DNA from: Nephrocerus scutellatus
Lineage: Eukaryota > Arthropoda > Insecta > Diptera > Pipunculidae
Reading direction: 5' to 3'
NCBI GenBank assembly: GCA_947095585.1
Contig: OX352762.1
Span: 12,317,969-12,381,968 of the forward strand
Length of the DNA: 64,000 bases
Shown piece by piece: positions 1-11,142 of this stretch. Numbering within the stretch: the first letter of the stretch is position 1; every line of letters begins with the position of its first letter. Under the pieces are notes generated by a model. That model saw only the letters and a list, made by a program, of their open reading frames with translations, was not told the DNA's origin and made no database searches. The translations under genes were made by a program, and so were the position numbers.

Positions 1-860
1 AATACAGTTTAAAAATTCGATACCAATCGAAATAAATCGACCGGAAGTTTACTAAGACAGTTTTTCGAATTTTTTCAAAATTTTGAATTTTTTTTTGAAA
101 AAAAATTTGATATACATTTCTGAAGATTCCGGCCCCGTTTTATATATTATTCAATTTTTGATGTATGGTACATATTTTTTTTGTATTTTATTCATTTTTT
201 AATAAACTTTTGTTAAGGTTTTGAATACGTGTTTGCTGGAATTCAAAATTAATCATCGGCTAATATGAGAGGATATTTGATAAACCACTCAAAACATTAA
301 TTATATAATCTACATAAGGTAACATGGGTACGTCAAGTTTATCAGAAAGCACCTAAAACACCTTAAGTTACGGTATTCTGCGTTCCATGTGTACGCAAAC
401 TGAAGCGATATACGATCTTGAGTTTTTTTAATTTCATTTTCGAAACCGGAATCCATTATAATCGAAATAAAATTATTATCACTGTTTAGAAAATAATATT
501 TGTGACTTTTAAATAACAAATTTAGGTAAACGCTTGCAATTTCTATATGAAATGTAAAAGCTCTGTAAAATTTATGGAGAGCGTAGGGTTCTTTCTTTTG
601 CTAGAGCACACGGTCCAATCGTCAATTAGTATATGGAGGATATTACACGGTGTCACAGAAGTGGTTGATGATTAAGCAGAGTGATAGGGGAGCTTATTTC
701 CAACAAAAACAGACAAGGAAAGTTTTATCGAATTGTTGAGGGTTCAAATCTTTTTTCAGGGTTTTTTTTTTATTAAAATCGAATAAGCAACTACCAAAGT
801 TTTTTTTTTAGTTTTAGTGTCGTATTAAAAACCAACAGATATTCTTTTTGTAGAATCTTG
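1..860. other. AT-rich intergenic stretch, nothing recognised
   Basis: No convincing coding region, RNA gene or known repeat was seen. The longest open frame (about 69 codons, 310-519, minus) has no recognisable domain and lies in AT-rich DNA where such frames arise by chance. Confidence 0.6.
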
Positions 861-861
861 C

Positions 862-1078
862 GATCAATTTTAAACCGACTTCCCAAAGCCCGATTTTATT
901 CAAACTTTGCACACATGTGTATCTCCGATGACAACACCTCGGGCCTTAGGGTCGGGGTGCTCCCATACAAATCTGTTATAAAATTTACCCGACTTTTTGT
1001 AAAAACTTGGAAGTGATCGGGCCTGGGCTTGGGGGGCACCCACACACAAGTACCCGATTTTCTTTATCTTCGATTAGA
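862..1078 (+). repeat. Repeat family A, partial copy
   Basis: Carries the family hallmarks: a TTTAAACCGACTTCCCAAAG-like start, CCCGATTTTATT, the TGCACACATGTGTATCTCC block and a GC-rich GGGTCGGGGTGCTCCCAT block, then a second CCCGATTTTC module. Other copies lie near 10668, 12480, 14781, 19748, 25517, 26640, 28474 and 52556. The family is unclassified; no coding capacity is visible. Confidence 0.8.
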
Positions 1079-1079
1079 G

Positions 1080-3055
1080 AAAGAAGCAAATTCCTCTTTA
1101 TGCACCTTATAAAGGTTAATTAGATCAATCGTTATAGCAAGCATTCATTACATAAAAAAATATTAATTAACTGCATTTTGAAGGATGTAGGTATACACAG
1201 TTATTTTCCTCTGACACATAAAATTGCGTTTTTAATTTTACTTAACTTAGACATTACTTTGTGAATTGTGAATAATAAATGAATTTTGAAATGCCAACGA
1301 ACAAACTGTCAAACGATAGATAGCTCTGAGTTGTGGAGTCACTTTTCTCTTGTGTCCAGACTACGAAACGGATTGATTCGACTCGAGTAGAGTAAGAAAC
1401 CGAACGAAAAACGTTGACACTTTTGACTCTGCTAGGTTGAATCGAGTTAACTTCGTGGAGATACTGAACTGGTTTCCGAAGAGTTAAGTTGACTCGTGTT
1501 AACTTGAGTAAGATAATTGAACACACTCCTAGATGTCTTACGCTTATGGAGATAAGTGATGTTCACAAAATTATTTGCTGTACTTACATGACATCCATTT
1601 TCAACTTATGTAACTAAAAGAAAGTCATATACACAAACCTAAAATTAGGTTTCATTTACTCTTCTACGCTCAATTGTACTTGTTTTTTTTATGTCTAGTA
1701 TATTTCAGTTTGACATATAAAATTTGAGTTCTACACTGAAGTACTTTGTAATAAAATGGATTACAGATCTTATGAAAATTATCAAGTACAAATAATTCGA
1801 AGATGGTCAAGCAGGCAAATCAAACAAGCAGATGAAATTCGATATTCCTCAATTCAATGCATGGGCATGAGACATCTGTATATTATATTATCAGTGATAT
1901 TAGTATAGATTATATGATATGTACTTCTAGGCGGGGATGTTGTAAAATTGTTGACTGCAAAGTAATACTTTTTTGGAAGCACTTATTCGAAAATAAATTA
2001 ACAGCAACAATTTTACGTCGAGTTCTATTCACTTTTTTTTTAAAAATCTATATTTGGTGGTTCTAATAGAACATAAAACATTTGATCTGGCTTTGTAGTT
2101 GTGTTGGTAAACATAAACTTTTGTTTATGATATTAAGGCACAGTTATATAACCTCACACTCGACAATAACCTAACAATAGTAACAATACAACAATAAAAA
2201 TTTTGTAGATAATTAGTAAGATTATTGCAATTAATTAATTAATGAACCACAACTTCAAATTGAGTGGATGTTGTAATATTTTATGCCTAATATTATAAAA
2301 TTTAATATTTTTTACATTTAAATAAATGTATAGTTTTACATTATTGTTATGCAGACTTTTTTTAAATTACCACTTTTAAAATTCAATATGGATTTTGAAT
2401 GCTGTTTCACTTTCTATAAATTAAAAGCATCATTATCGCGAGTCGAAAATATTACTTCAAATTAATTAATGACTTTCTGTTAGAGTTAGAAAATTCGAAG
2501 TTTAATATCCCGGAACTATAATGGTATATGGCTGTATTTTTTTTAAGTCGGATAAATCGGAGAGATAATTTATCTGTCAGAATTCAGATCTGCGTTTTTT
2601 TTTATTCTCCGAGATTTTTTTTCTCTAAAGCGCTTTTTTTACTCTCCGAGATATCTTTTTACTCTGAAAAAATATGCAGAACATTTTTTGACAACTGTAG
2701 TTGTTTGTTTCTTTAAACATGGGACTTGTCGATCGGAAAAAAATGTTTATCAGATATTTAAGAACTAGAATTTCTCCGACATAAAAAAAACATGGCCAAT
2801 GAAACAAATATTCCCAGTTCCCACTATTTTAATATTCCAAACTGTTTCAGTCAATTAGTTAAATAGTTGCTTTTCTATTTTCGCATATTCGGTGATGGAA
2901 TCCAAATGGAGATTATTGTATGTATTTATTGAACATATGGAATGTTGAAAATGAAATACAATAGAGACAATGGTCTTTTGCTCACTCTACTATTGCATAT
3001 TTCATATTTCAATTTCAGTTTTGAAAGAGATTTCTTCAACGACAAATGTGATGTT
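1080..3055. other. AT-rich intergenic stretch, nothing recognised
   Basis: No protein similarity recognised on either strand. 2530-2800 is a pyrimidine-rich patch with repeated CTCCGAGA(T/A) words, possibly an old repeat. The open frames here are short and uninformative. Confidence 0.5.
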
Positions 3056-3065
3056 TATGTGACGG

Positions 3066-3186
3066 ACTGACGACGAACAAAAATCTAGGAAACCAATTGA
3101 CCATTGACATAGATAAATCAGAAAAAAAGAAATATTTTTGTTAGTATATACAGTTACAACGGCACGTCATTTGTTCGTCGTCAGTA
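3066..3186. repeat. Inverted repeat just upstream of the zinc-finger gene
   Basis: A perfect 15-bp inverted pair, CTGACGACGAACAAA near 3067 and its reverse complement near 3170, encloses about 90 bp. The right arm abuts TCAGTATTTAAATA, the start of the probable 5' exon region of the ZAD gene. It could be a small MITE or a hairpin at a promoter; the sequence alone does not decide. Confidence 0.55.
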
Positions 3187-4067
3187 TTTAAATAACCGGT
3201 GTTCCGTGTTACAATTCAAAAAGTTTGAAAAGTGAAATTTTACTCAATTATTTTTTTACATTTGTAAAAGTTGCAATTGCAAAATCTGAAAAATCAATCA
3301 ATTTTTGGTATACAAGAAAAAAGTGAGTGGATCAAGGAGGAGTAAGTGAGTGAGTGAGTTGGTTCCTTTCCAAATTGTTTTCTAGTTTGTTCTCTCTCTA
3401 TCTTCAGTCCCTTTTAAATCTCAGTATATTTCGTTCCGATTTCGTTTCTTGTTCCTTTATGTTTTTCGGTCTCTGTTTTTCGCTCGCGTTCAGTGGGATG
3501 TGCTGTGAACACGGCTAACAAGCAAAAGTGAGATAACGCATATTAAGTTTTGTGAGTGAGACGTATCGTGTACAACGTTGGCAAAAATCAAATTTCTTCG
3601 TCGTGCTGAAAAGTAAAAAAGTTGTCATCGGTGGTGGTTGCACAGTTTGGCGGCCATTACAAAACGAAAACGACAGAAGAAGACAGAAAATTTCCATTTT
3701 CGATTAAATCGAATAGAAATCATCTAGTTATTTCGTTTTGTATTTTAATTTCAAATAAGTTTAATAATAGTAATTTACTGAAAGGAAATTTCTGTACAGT
3801 AAAAGAATATTAATCATATAAATTATAGTTTTTCCCCCAAGCTTCTCTATAGTAACAAAGAATTTTTTTTCGTTTAATTAATAGCTTCTTATAGCTGATC
3901 GCATTATTTTCTTTCTATGCGGAAATTTATTTTATATTAAAAAATAATCGCCGGAATAATAAAAAAAAGTATCGCGTTAACTCGAAAATAAAATCACCAA
4001 CAAGAGATTAAAATCATAGTGGATAAGTCCAATGTGAAAACGGTTGGATTAATTATAATACCCCAAG
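3181..4067 (+). other. Probable non-coding 5' exon (5' UTR) of the ZAD zinc-finger gene
   Basis: The segment ends in CCCCAAG followed by GTAAGTTAATT, an excellent insect 5' splice site with the exon boundary at 4067. The sequence is free of recognisable transposons, unlike the intron that follows. Its start is uncertain: TCAGTATTTAAATA at 3181 and TTCAGTGGG at 3489 are both initiator-like. No long conserved coding frame is present, so it is read as 5' UTR spliced to the acceptor near 7608. The link to the zinc-finger CDS is inference from strand, distance and splice signals; it could instead belong to an unseen transcript. Confidence 0.5.
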
Positions 4068-4698
4068 GTAAGTTAATTAATACAATTATTGTTTGAAAGT
4101 GAAGGAAGAATATATAATATAAATGAAAATATTAAATTGTTCCAATTATGTTTTTTCACCATCGTTTCTCGGTTATCTTGTCGCTTCTTTCTTAATGGGC
4201 TACTACGCTGTGCTACTCGGTAGTCCTTCTATGTATATTGTTCGTTGTTAATCCAAATCCATGAGGATAAATATAGCAAAAGCAATAGCAAATTATAATG
4301 CTGCCATAGCTAGTGAACTTGATAGTGCCTTCTCCCTCTACTCTGGCTCTGACGAAACATCAACATAAATTTTTCTTTTCTCGAATGTCGTCTCTATTTT
4401 TTTGGTATACTTGATCATTTTGACGGTTCGTTGGTAAACCTCGTTTACACAAGAGTACACTGTTACAGTATGACTGTGAGTTTTGACGTTTGAGTTTCAA
4501 AACTGACAGCAAGATCGTTGATATTGAATCTGAATGGCACTTTTTTTAATTTAAAGAGTTTTGTGGTTGTTTTTTCCTAAAATGTTTTTCAATATCCATA
4601 ATTACGTAATAGGCGTGTTTTTTTTTTATGCCGGAGTAATGTTGATAATTTAACTCAAAATTTAGATATATTTTTTTATCCGAGACAACATTTATTTC

Positions 4699-4938
4699 TC
4701 TAATGTAGCTTTTTTTCATTAAAACTTTGGCGCAGATTGATTTTTTTGCGGTCAAGTTCGTTTTCTCTAAAAAAAAAAAAAAAAAAAAAATCTGCGGAAG
4801 ATCGAAATTCTCCTCTAACAGATCTGTTAGAGGGGAATTTCGATCCTACCGTATATTGGTTTATGTATTTATAAAAAACGAACAACTTGACAGCCAAAAA
4901 ATCTATCTGAGCCAAATTTTCAATGAAAAAATAACGAC
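4699..4938. repeat. Foldback element with ~115-bp arms (repeat family F)
   Basis: The two halves are imperfect reverse complements about the centre CTCTAACAGATCTGTTAGAG (4813-4832). Both arms carry GCGCAGATTGATTTTTT-like and GTCAAGTTCGTT-like sequence, and the homology continues outward past GGC(G/T)CAGAT. The left arm holds an A run of about 22. A related half copy lies at 20396-20490. Long terminal inverted repeats and no coding capacity point to a non-autonomous DNA transposon or foldback element. Confidence 0.75.
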
Positions 4939-5091
4939 ATTATTTTTCTGACCTGACATTTCAGAAATTTTTTTTTTCCTAATTTTTCAGTTCTCCGATT
5001 TATCTGGCATTAATAAAAAAACACGCTCATGATGTATTTTAAAATTTTCTTAATTGTTCTGATTTTGAAGTTTTTTCGATATCTATATATA

Positions 5092-5429
5092 AAGGGTGTT
5101 TTTTTGGGAGGTTTGTTTTTCCGATAGATGTCGTTTTATTTTATGACAGTTGTTTTGACAGCTCAAAGTGGCATTTCTACTCAGTATTGTTTGGCAAATC
5201 ATTATGAAAAAAAAAAAATGACATTTGTGAAAAATAGTCGTGGTAGCCATATTTCAAACACGTTATATCTAACGGGTGTTTTTTTAAGAGGTTGCCGATT
5301 TTTTTTTTGAATAAAAAAAAAATTATGAAATGACCAAAATTTTTTTTTATTTGGTAGATAATTTTTTGGCATTTAACATTTAAACACAATTTCTGGCATA
5401 TGGCTACCACGACTATTTTTCACAAATGT

Positions 5430-5462
<33 letters not shown>

Positions 5463-5577
5463 CATAATGATTTGCCAAACAATACTGAGTAGAAATGCCA
5501 CTTTGAGCTGTCAAAACAACTGTCATAAAATAAAACGACATCTATCGGAAAAACAAACCTCCCAAAAAAACACCCGT
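5092..5577. mobile_element. Long-armed palindromic MITE, Tc1/mariner-like ends
   Basis: Arms 5092-5252 and 5397-5577 are near-perfect reverse complements, beginning AGGGTGTTTTTTTGGGAGG and ending CCTCCCAAAAAAACACCCGT. TA flanks both ends, as expected for a TA target-site duplication. The arms differ mainly in a homopolymer, about 12 A on the left and more than 30 T on the right. An inner ACGGGTGTTTTTTTAAGAGG at 5272 resembles the outer terminus, so the element may be two nested or fused copies. No transposase is encoded. Confidence 0.85.
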
Positions 5578-5640
5578 TATATAGAAAAGTGAAACTTTGT
5601 ATGTATGCATATATGTATGTCCGGTATGGACAGCCAAAGC

Positions 5641-6010
5641 CTTCAATCGATCGCGTTCTAACTTTGCATATGGGTTTTCTACCATAATAGGCATATTTTG
5701 AAAGTGGTCAGACTCCTAGGTCAAGGGGTCACCATGCCATTTTTTTTTTACAAATTGCATGTTTTTATGAATCGATCGCGTTCAAACTTTGCCATATTGA
5801 CCACATAATAGGCATATTTGGAAATTGATCAGACTCCTGAGTCAAAGGGTCTCGATAAGAATTTTTTTTATTGTTTCTACAAATTGCATGTTTTTATGAA
5901 CCAATCGCGTTCAAACTTTGCGTAGGGGTTTTATACCATAATAGGCACTAAAAAGGTATATTTTGAAAGTGGTCAGACTCCTGGGTCAAGGGGTCACCAT
6001 TTCACAAATC
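5641..6010 (+). repeat. Tandem repeat, ~125-129-bp unit, about 2.9 copies
   Basis: The core ATCGCGTTCTAACTTTGCAT and relatives recurs at about 5650, 5775 and 5904. Each is followed by ACCATAATAGGCATATTTTG, TGGTCAGACTCCT, GGGTC(A/T)C and a poly-T plus AAATTGCATGTTTTTATGA segment. Units differ by substitutions and small indels, so the array is not very recent. Confidence 0.85.
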
Positions 6011-6179
6011 GCATACAGGTGGTTTAAAAAAAATTAACCCGATTTTATTTCAAATTTTATACACATTAGTCACGAACACTGCATTTGTTTCATTAGTAGT
6101 TATTTTATTTTACACACAGGGATTGTAAAATGTTAATATCAGCCACATTTTTAAATGAATTTTATGAAATTTTTAATTT

Positions 6180-6404
6180 TATATATATATAATTTTATTT
6201 TTTATATATTATTGGCGGGTAGGGGAAAGTTATAGGTATAGTATAGATGGAAGGGGAGAAAGGTAAAATTTTAACGAGAAACAAACGTATTTTTAAAAAA
6301 TTTTAAAAAAATTGCAACGTAAATTATTGGCAGGTGAGAGAAGGTTATAGGCTATAGTACTCCCGTCAAAGCTCCCGGGTAGCAAACCGCTCGTGAACAG
6401 CTAG
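6180..6404 (+). mobile_element. Helitron-like 3' end, degenerate
   Basis: Contains TATTATTGGC(G/A)GGT(A/G), a GGTTATAGGCTATAGTA block also seen near 51880, and ends GTGAACAGCTAGT. A terminal CTAG followed by T is the usual Helitron 3' end. No Rep/helicase coding sequence is present, so at most it is a non-autonomous copy. Confidence 0.5.
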
Positions 6405-6483
6405 TTTTCAAATAAAATAAGCGAACATATTTGTATTTGTTTTGAGTCTATTATTATCATTAGAAAGTGTTAGAAGACGACTA

Positions 6484-6624
6484 AAGCTGTATTTTATTTG
6501 AATCCGAATAAGGAATTCGAATGTCAAAACCAGCCAGACAGCAGATTTTCAAATTCCTAAGAAGGAATTCGACAATGAAATTGGTGTTGTAATTCCTTAT
6601 TCGGATCCAAATAAAATACAGCTT
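6484..6624. mobile_element. MITE, 141 bp, with ~35-bp terminal inverted repeats
   Basis: Begins AAGCTGTATTTTATTTGAAT and ends ATCCAAATAAAATACAGCTT, flanked by TA on both sides (6482-6483, 6625-6626). The inverted repeat extends through CCGAATAAGGAATT. Short, non-coding and TA-flanked: a Tc1/mariner-derived MITE is most likely. Confidence 0.88.
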
Positions 6625-6636
6625 TAAGGAAAATTA

Positions 6637-6770
6637 GCTGTATTTTGTTCGGAATCCGAATCCGAATTCGAATGTCAAACCAGCCAAAACAGCAGGTTTT
6701 CATATTCCAAAGATGGAATTCGACAGTGCAATTGTTGTAATTCCCAATTCGAATTCAAATAAAATATAGC
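6637..6770. mobile_element. Second MITE of the same family, 134 bp, 12 bp away
   Basis: Same design as 6484-6624, with inner GAATTCGAATGTCAAA and GGAATTCGACAGTGCAATT blocks and TA on both sides (6635-6636, 6771-6772). It is more diverged. The pair in direct tandem suggests two independent insertions at a favoured TA-rich site or a local duplication. Confidence 0.85.
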
Positions 6771-7741
6771 TATTATGAAATTGGTTATAATTTCCCCATT
6801 TTTTTTGGTAGGGAATTTATAGGTGTTTTTGGGACTGCTCTCCCTCATACCCCTCTCTATGGAAAAAGCTCGTATTGGCGTATTGCTGTGATAGTGATAT
6901 ATTTAGATAATAATTACTGTCGTTTATTTTAATAATAAAGAGAGCCTTTATTTAAAATGTTAATCTTAAAATTATAAAATTTATTAATAAACAGTCATTG
7001 ACAAACCGCAAGCCATTAACATTAACCATTCTGCTTATGTCCTTATGTGCGCCATTGCTTTTGAGGATTTGACACATTCAACATAATCGTGTAAAATTTA
7101 TTATTGCTGTCAAAATCAAAACAACGAATTGATAACGAATAGGTAAAAGTTATGTTTCTATTTTACTTATTACAAAAAATCAACGTTCGAATATATTTCT
7201 TTGTTTATTTACAAACTTCAGAGTTGTGAAATTGTAAACAAATTTTACTGCGTCCGTCTGCAGCATCCATCTTTCCATCCTTAGACGAAAACAAAAAATG
7301 GGATGAGCTTTGATGAGGGTACAATAAATTCTTTTAAACTATTTTATTTCTCTTCCGGAAACATTGCTCGCTCCGCTAACTCATAAGTTTGCTTTAAATT
7401 GTCAAGTCAACCTTAAACTTCGGTTCTGAAAGCGTGTAGGGAGCTTAATTTCCGCTCTTGTCTCTAGGACCTCCCTTGTCTAAATATTATTGAAAATGTT
7501 TTAAATCAATAAATACCAAACAGTCAATTCAATATAATTTATTTTCTCTCTTTTTTATTTAACTGACATGGCTGTTGTGTTGTGCAATAGCAATACAAAA
7601 CATTGCAGGTAAAAAACTTCGCAAAGACACGGCTGGTCACTGGTGTTGGCCAAGAGTCTTGACAAGGATAACCAACGGTGGTTGACGGTGAATACATCGA
7701 CGACGAAGACAACTGAAAACTGGGCGCGCTAATTCTGCAAA

Positions 7742-8149
7742 ATGGAAAGGAAAAAGAATCTAGAGTTGGATAAAATATGCAGAGTCTGCTTTGCGCAGCG
7801 CAAAGATATGCGACCGCTTTTTAGTGAAAAAATCGCTGAAATGCTAATGGAATGTGCCCGCGTTACGATTGAGAACACTGAAGGTTGGCCGGACAAAATA
7901 TGCATTCAATGTGTTCATGCGGTGTCGCGGAGTCATGCATTTAAAACGCTTGTCGAGAAGTCTGATAAGGAGTTGCGCGAATATATAAAAGGTTTGACAG
8001 TTCGCGTTGTAGCCGTTGAAGATGCAATGAAGACACATATGCAACAGATTCAGCAGTCGCAACAGCATCAGCAGATTCAGTTGCGGCAGCAGCAGCAACA
8101 ACAGGCGGTAGAACAGCAGCAACTTCAAATTCAACAACAACAACAGCAG

Positions 8150-8207
<58 letters not shown>

Positions 8208-8308
8208 AGACTTCAGTAAGATTACAACGTGAGGCAGCATCCCCACGTAAGACGCGACAATCAAGAAGATCACTTCATCAACACCAGACTAACCAGCAGC
8301 AGCAATCA

Positions 8309-8367
<59 letters not shown>

Positions 8368-10099
8368 ACAACAACAACTGCAACTACAACAACCACAACA
8401 TGCCGTCGAACCAGTCGCCCTCCATTCGATTATGCAAGCGATTCCTTCACGTGCCGCTCAAATTGTACAGACAGCAACCCTTCCCCATCAGATTGTCCTG
8501 GCGAATGGTCAGGTGATAACAACAGCACAAATTGTTGCTCATCCAGGTCCACCACAAATTGCACAGATGGTAAACGCTTCGGGACATCATTTTACAACTT
8601 CCCAACTATTATCGTCGTCAACTAGTGGCAATACTACAATGCAAATGATTCAACAACCGCATGGTCAGGCAATGCAGGTCGTACAAGTTATTCAGCGTGC
8701 GGCGACGCCTGCCGATGATGAAGAAGAAGAAGATGACGAGGATTGTAGCGGTGATATTGTCGACGCCAATGTGGTGGACAACGGAGTTGTTGGCTGTGAG
8801 CAGCAAATAATTGTCGATCCGGTGCAACATCACCACCAAATTCACGAGGTAGATGATTTGTCACAAGAGACTGAGTTGGAATACCTTGAGGATGTAACAG
8901 TGACTACAACGCATCATCAACTTGATCATCATCAGAATCATCACACAGAAGGGATCATCACGACAGCCGACGACGATGAGGACATCATTGAGGAGATTCA
9001 TATGGAAGAAGAGATGCTCGAGGAAGTTGAAGACGATGGCGAAGCCCAATGTATGATCGATGATGATAACTGCATTCAAGAAGAGGAAGAATTTCAAGGT
9101 TGTAACGCTGACGATGATGATGACGATGTCAATGTTACAAATATGGAGCATATTCATTATGCAGCCGTTGAAATGTCCGAAGATGATGACGATGTCGATG
9201 CTGAAGCGGCAGCAGATGCTGAAGCACAAGCGCAACAAGTGCGAGCGACACATGTTTCGCAAATTCGCTCCTCTCAGCAGGCACAACATATTGCAACAGA
9301 GGAGCAGACAGTTGCTGCCAGTTGTATTATAGTTGACGAAGATGCCGAAGATGAGGCTGATATGAATGAAATTGCCGCTGCTGTCCAAGAGGAGGCTGCT
9401 GCTAGTTCGATTCGTCACACGGCGGCGGCAGCAGCCGCAACTGCAGCAGCTGTAAAGAACAGAACAACAACGAATTACTCTGTCTCTGTCATTGATACCA
9501 ATTCCGAAGAAGTCGAAGATAAACGATTCTTAGCTGAATTTATTCTATCGCAGACGAGTTCGCCAGGTCCCGGACGTCACATATGCAATCTGTGTCGCAA
9601 GGAATTCAAACAGCTTAAAGCTCTGCAAAATCACATGCAATCCCATTCGAATTGGATCAAGGCGAACTGCAAGAAAATGCCACAATGTGAGATTTGCTAT
9701 AAGCGTTTCAAAGGACCGGGCATGCTCAAAATGCACATGCGCAGTCATCAGACAGACAGGAAGGCGCCCATCTGTAACATTTGCAATAAGGAATTCAAAT
9801 CAAAAGCGATACTCTATCGACACAAGCATTCTCATCAAATGCGCGCGTACACGTGCGGCGTCAACAATTGTCGCAAATCGTTTTCCACATATCTCCCCCT
9901 CAGCATACACATGACCAAGAAACATCCGAATGCTAAGAATCCCAAGTTTAAATGTGGCGAATGCCACACTCTGTTCGACACAGTGGATGGGCTGCATTGT
10001 CATGTCCAGGTGACAGGGCACAATGGCCAACCACCGAAAGCACATGCTAATACAACGGCGACGGCAACGGGAACGACAATGGTTGTAACAAGTGCTTAG
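7742..10099 (+). CDS. ZAD-C2H2 zinc-finger protein with polyglutamine and acidic regions
   Basis: A 785-residue protein in one uninterrupted frame. Start: ATG at 7742 in CAAAATGG context, with an in-frame TAA at 7730-7732. Residues 1-75 form a zinc-finger-associated (ZAD) domain with metal ligands C13, C16, C54 and C57; in this family it mediates dimerisation in the nucleus. Residues 101-156 and 183-216 are glutamine-rich, with pure runs Q131-156 (26) and Q190-212 (23) in mixed CAG/CAA codons. About 325-505 is acidic with His-rich patches; about 560-580 is Ala-rich. Five C2H2 fingers fill about 613-760, starting C615 (H-I-C-N-L-C) and ending in a finger closed by TGH. Architecture says sequence-specific DNA-binding transcription factor; target and exact orthologue were not recognised, so no symbol is given. 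No intron interrupts the CDS. Confidence 0.95.
8042..8383 (+). repeat. CAG/CAA trinucleotide tracts inside the ZAD gene
   Basis: Two glutamine-coding tracts (8132-8209 and 8309-8377 uninterrupted) made of interspersed CAG and CAA. The mixed codons reduce slippage compared with a pure CAG tract. The tracts create the long Leu-, Val- and Asn-rich open frames on the other frames and strand; those are artefacts. Confidence 0.95.
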
Positions 10100-10545
10100 C
10101 GGTAAAATTGATTCAAAGAACACACTACACCTGCGATTAACAAAACTAAATATAAAAAAAAAAACCCAAACATGATTTTGTCTCTTTTTGTAAGTTCACA
10201 AAAGATTGACGAAAATTCTTTCGTTATTTTATTTTTGTTTTTTCCTCGTTTTTATTTTAACACAAAAATGTAAAGGTACTTCTTTTGAATTTCCCTGCAA
10301 AGCATTTGCATTGAGCATTTTAATATCTTTGTGTAGAAAAAATAACAAATTATATTATATATGTACGTATGTATGCTATTATTTAAAAATTCTACCTTTT
10401 AGAATATTTACAGTGGAACGAACAGTTAATCGAGTCTCGAAACTCTTCTTCTTCATAATTTAGACACATATACTATCGGCAATATATTATGTCATAGTAA
10501 AATAGATTAACTAAATTAACGAAAGGCAAATCTTACAGTAATAAA
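10100..10545 (+). terminator. Probable 3' UTR and poly(A) signal of the ZAD gene
   Basis: After the TAG at 10097-10099 the sequence is AT-rich and free of obvious transposons up to AATAAA at 10540-10545. That hexamer would put cleavage near 10560-10570. The call rests on the hexamer and on repeat sequence resuming near 10668. Confidence 0.5.
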
Positions 10546-10667
10546 AAATATAGAAATATAAACTGCATCCATTAAATGGTAAAAATTGTGTTCTTTTTTA
10601 AGCTTTCATTATGCTACCTACCATAGCTAAATTTACAACACCATCAACATCAATTTTGTTAAGAAGT

Positions 10668-10800
10668 AAAAAACAACCCATACTATTTTTCATGTAAATT
10701 CTCTTATCGCAGATACACATGTGTGCAAAGTATTCAAACTCGAATTAAATTTGAAGAAATTTATATGGGAGTCCCTTGACCCTGGGGCAATTTTTTTTTT
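10668..10800 (-). repeat. Repeat family A, partial copy
   Basis: Reverse-strand copy beginning AAAAACAACCCATACTATTT (the family 3' end), then GATACACATGTGTGCAAAG and ATGGGAGTCCCTTGACCC. The other end is lost in poly-T. Confidence 0.7.
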
Positions 10801-11142
10801 GTAGGAGAAAATCATCGATTAGACATCTGAGTAGTGTGGGACTTCAACACCACAATAAACTCCTTACCTTATAACCTTACTTAATAGTCGATTTAACTAT
10901 AGCCTCGTTTTCCATCGTACAACTGTTATAGAACAACAACATATTATTTTAGATTTTTTAAGACAATCGAAATAATTTTGAATCTACGCATAGAATTTAT
11001 GCGGCAATTTATCAGGCATTAAAACTTATGGGATTCAACAAGTTTATTAATTGACTTTATTTTAAACAGATCACAACTAATCCACGACTTTATACAGAAT
11101 AGTTCAGATCAAAGGGGGTAAAGGAATGTGTCTTTTCATGTA

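Larger units (their letters stand above)
4068..7608 (+). other. Probable first intron of the ZAD zinc-finger gene
   Basis: Runs from GTAAGT at 4068 to an AG at 7607-7608 (CATTGCAG). A second possible acceptor, GTGTTGTGCAATAG, ends at 7590. The interval is crowded with palindromes, a 125-bp tandem repeat, Helitron-like sequence and two small MITEs, as expected of an intron and not of exon sequence. 4080-4690 and 6780-7540 show nothing else recognisable. Confidence 0.45.

Noticed and set aside
7844..8273. Leu-rich and Val/Ala-rich open frames on the minus strand
   Set aside because: Antisense of the CAG/CAA tracts in the ZAD gene; composition comes from the repeat.
8229..8516. Asn-rich frame on the + strand
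   Set aside because: Frame-shifted reading of the second glutamine tract.
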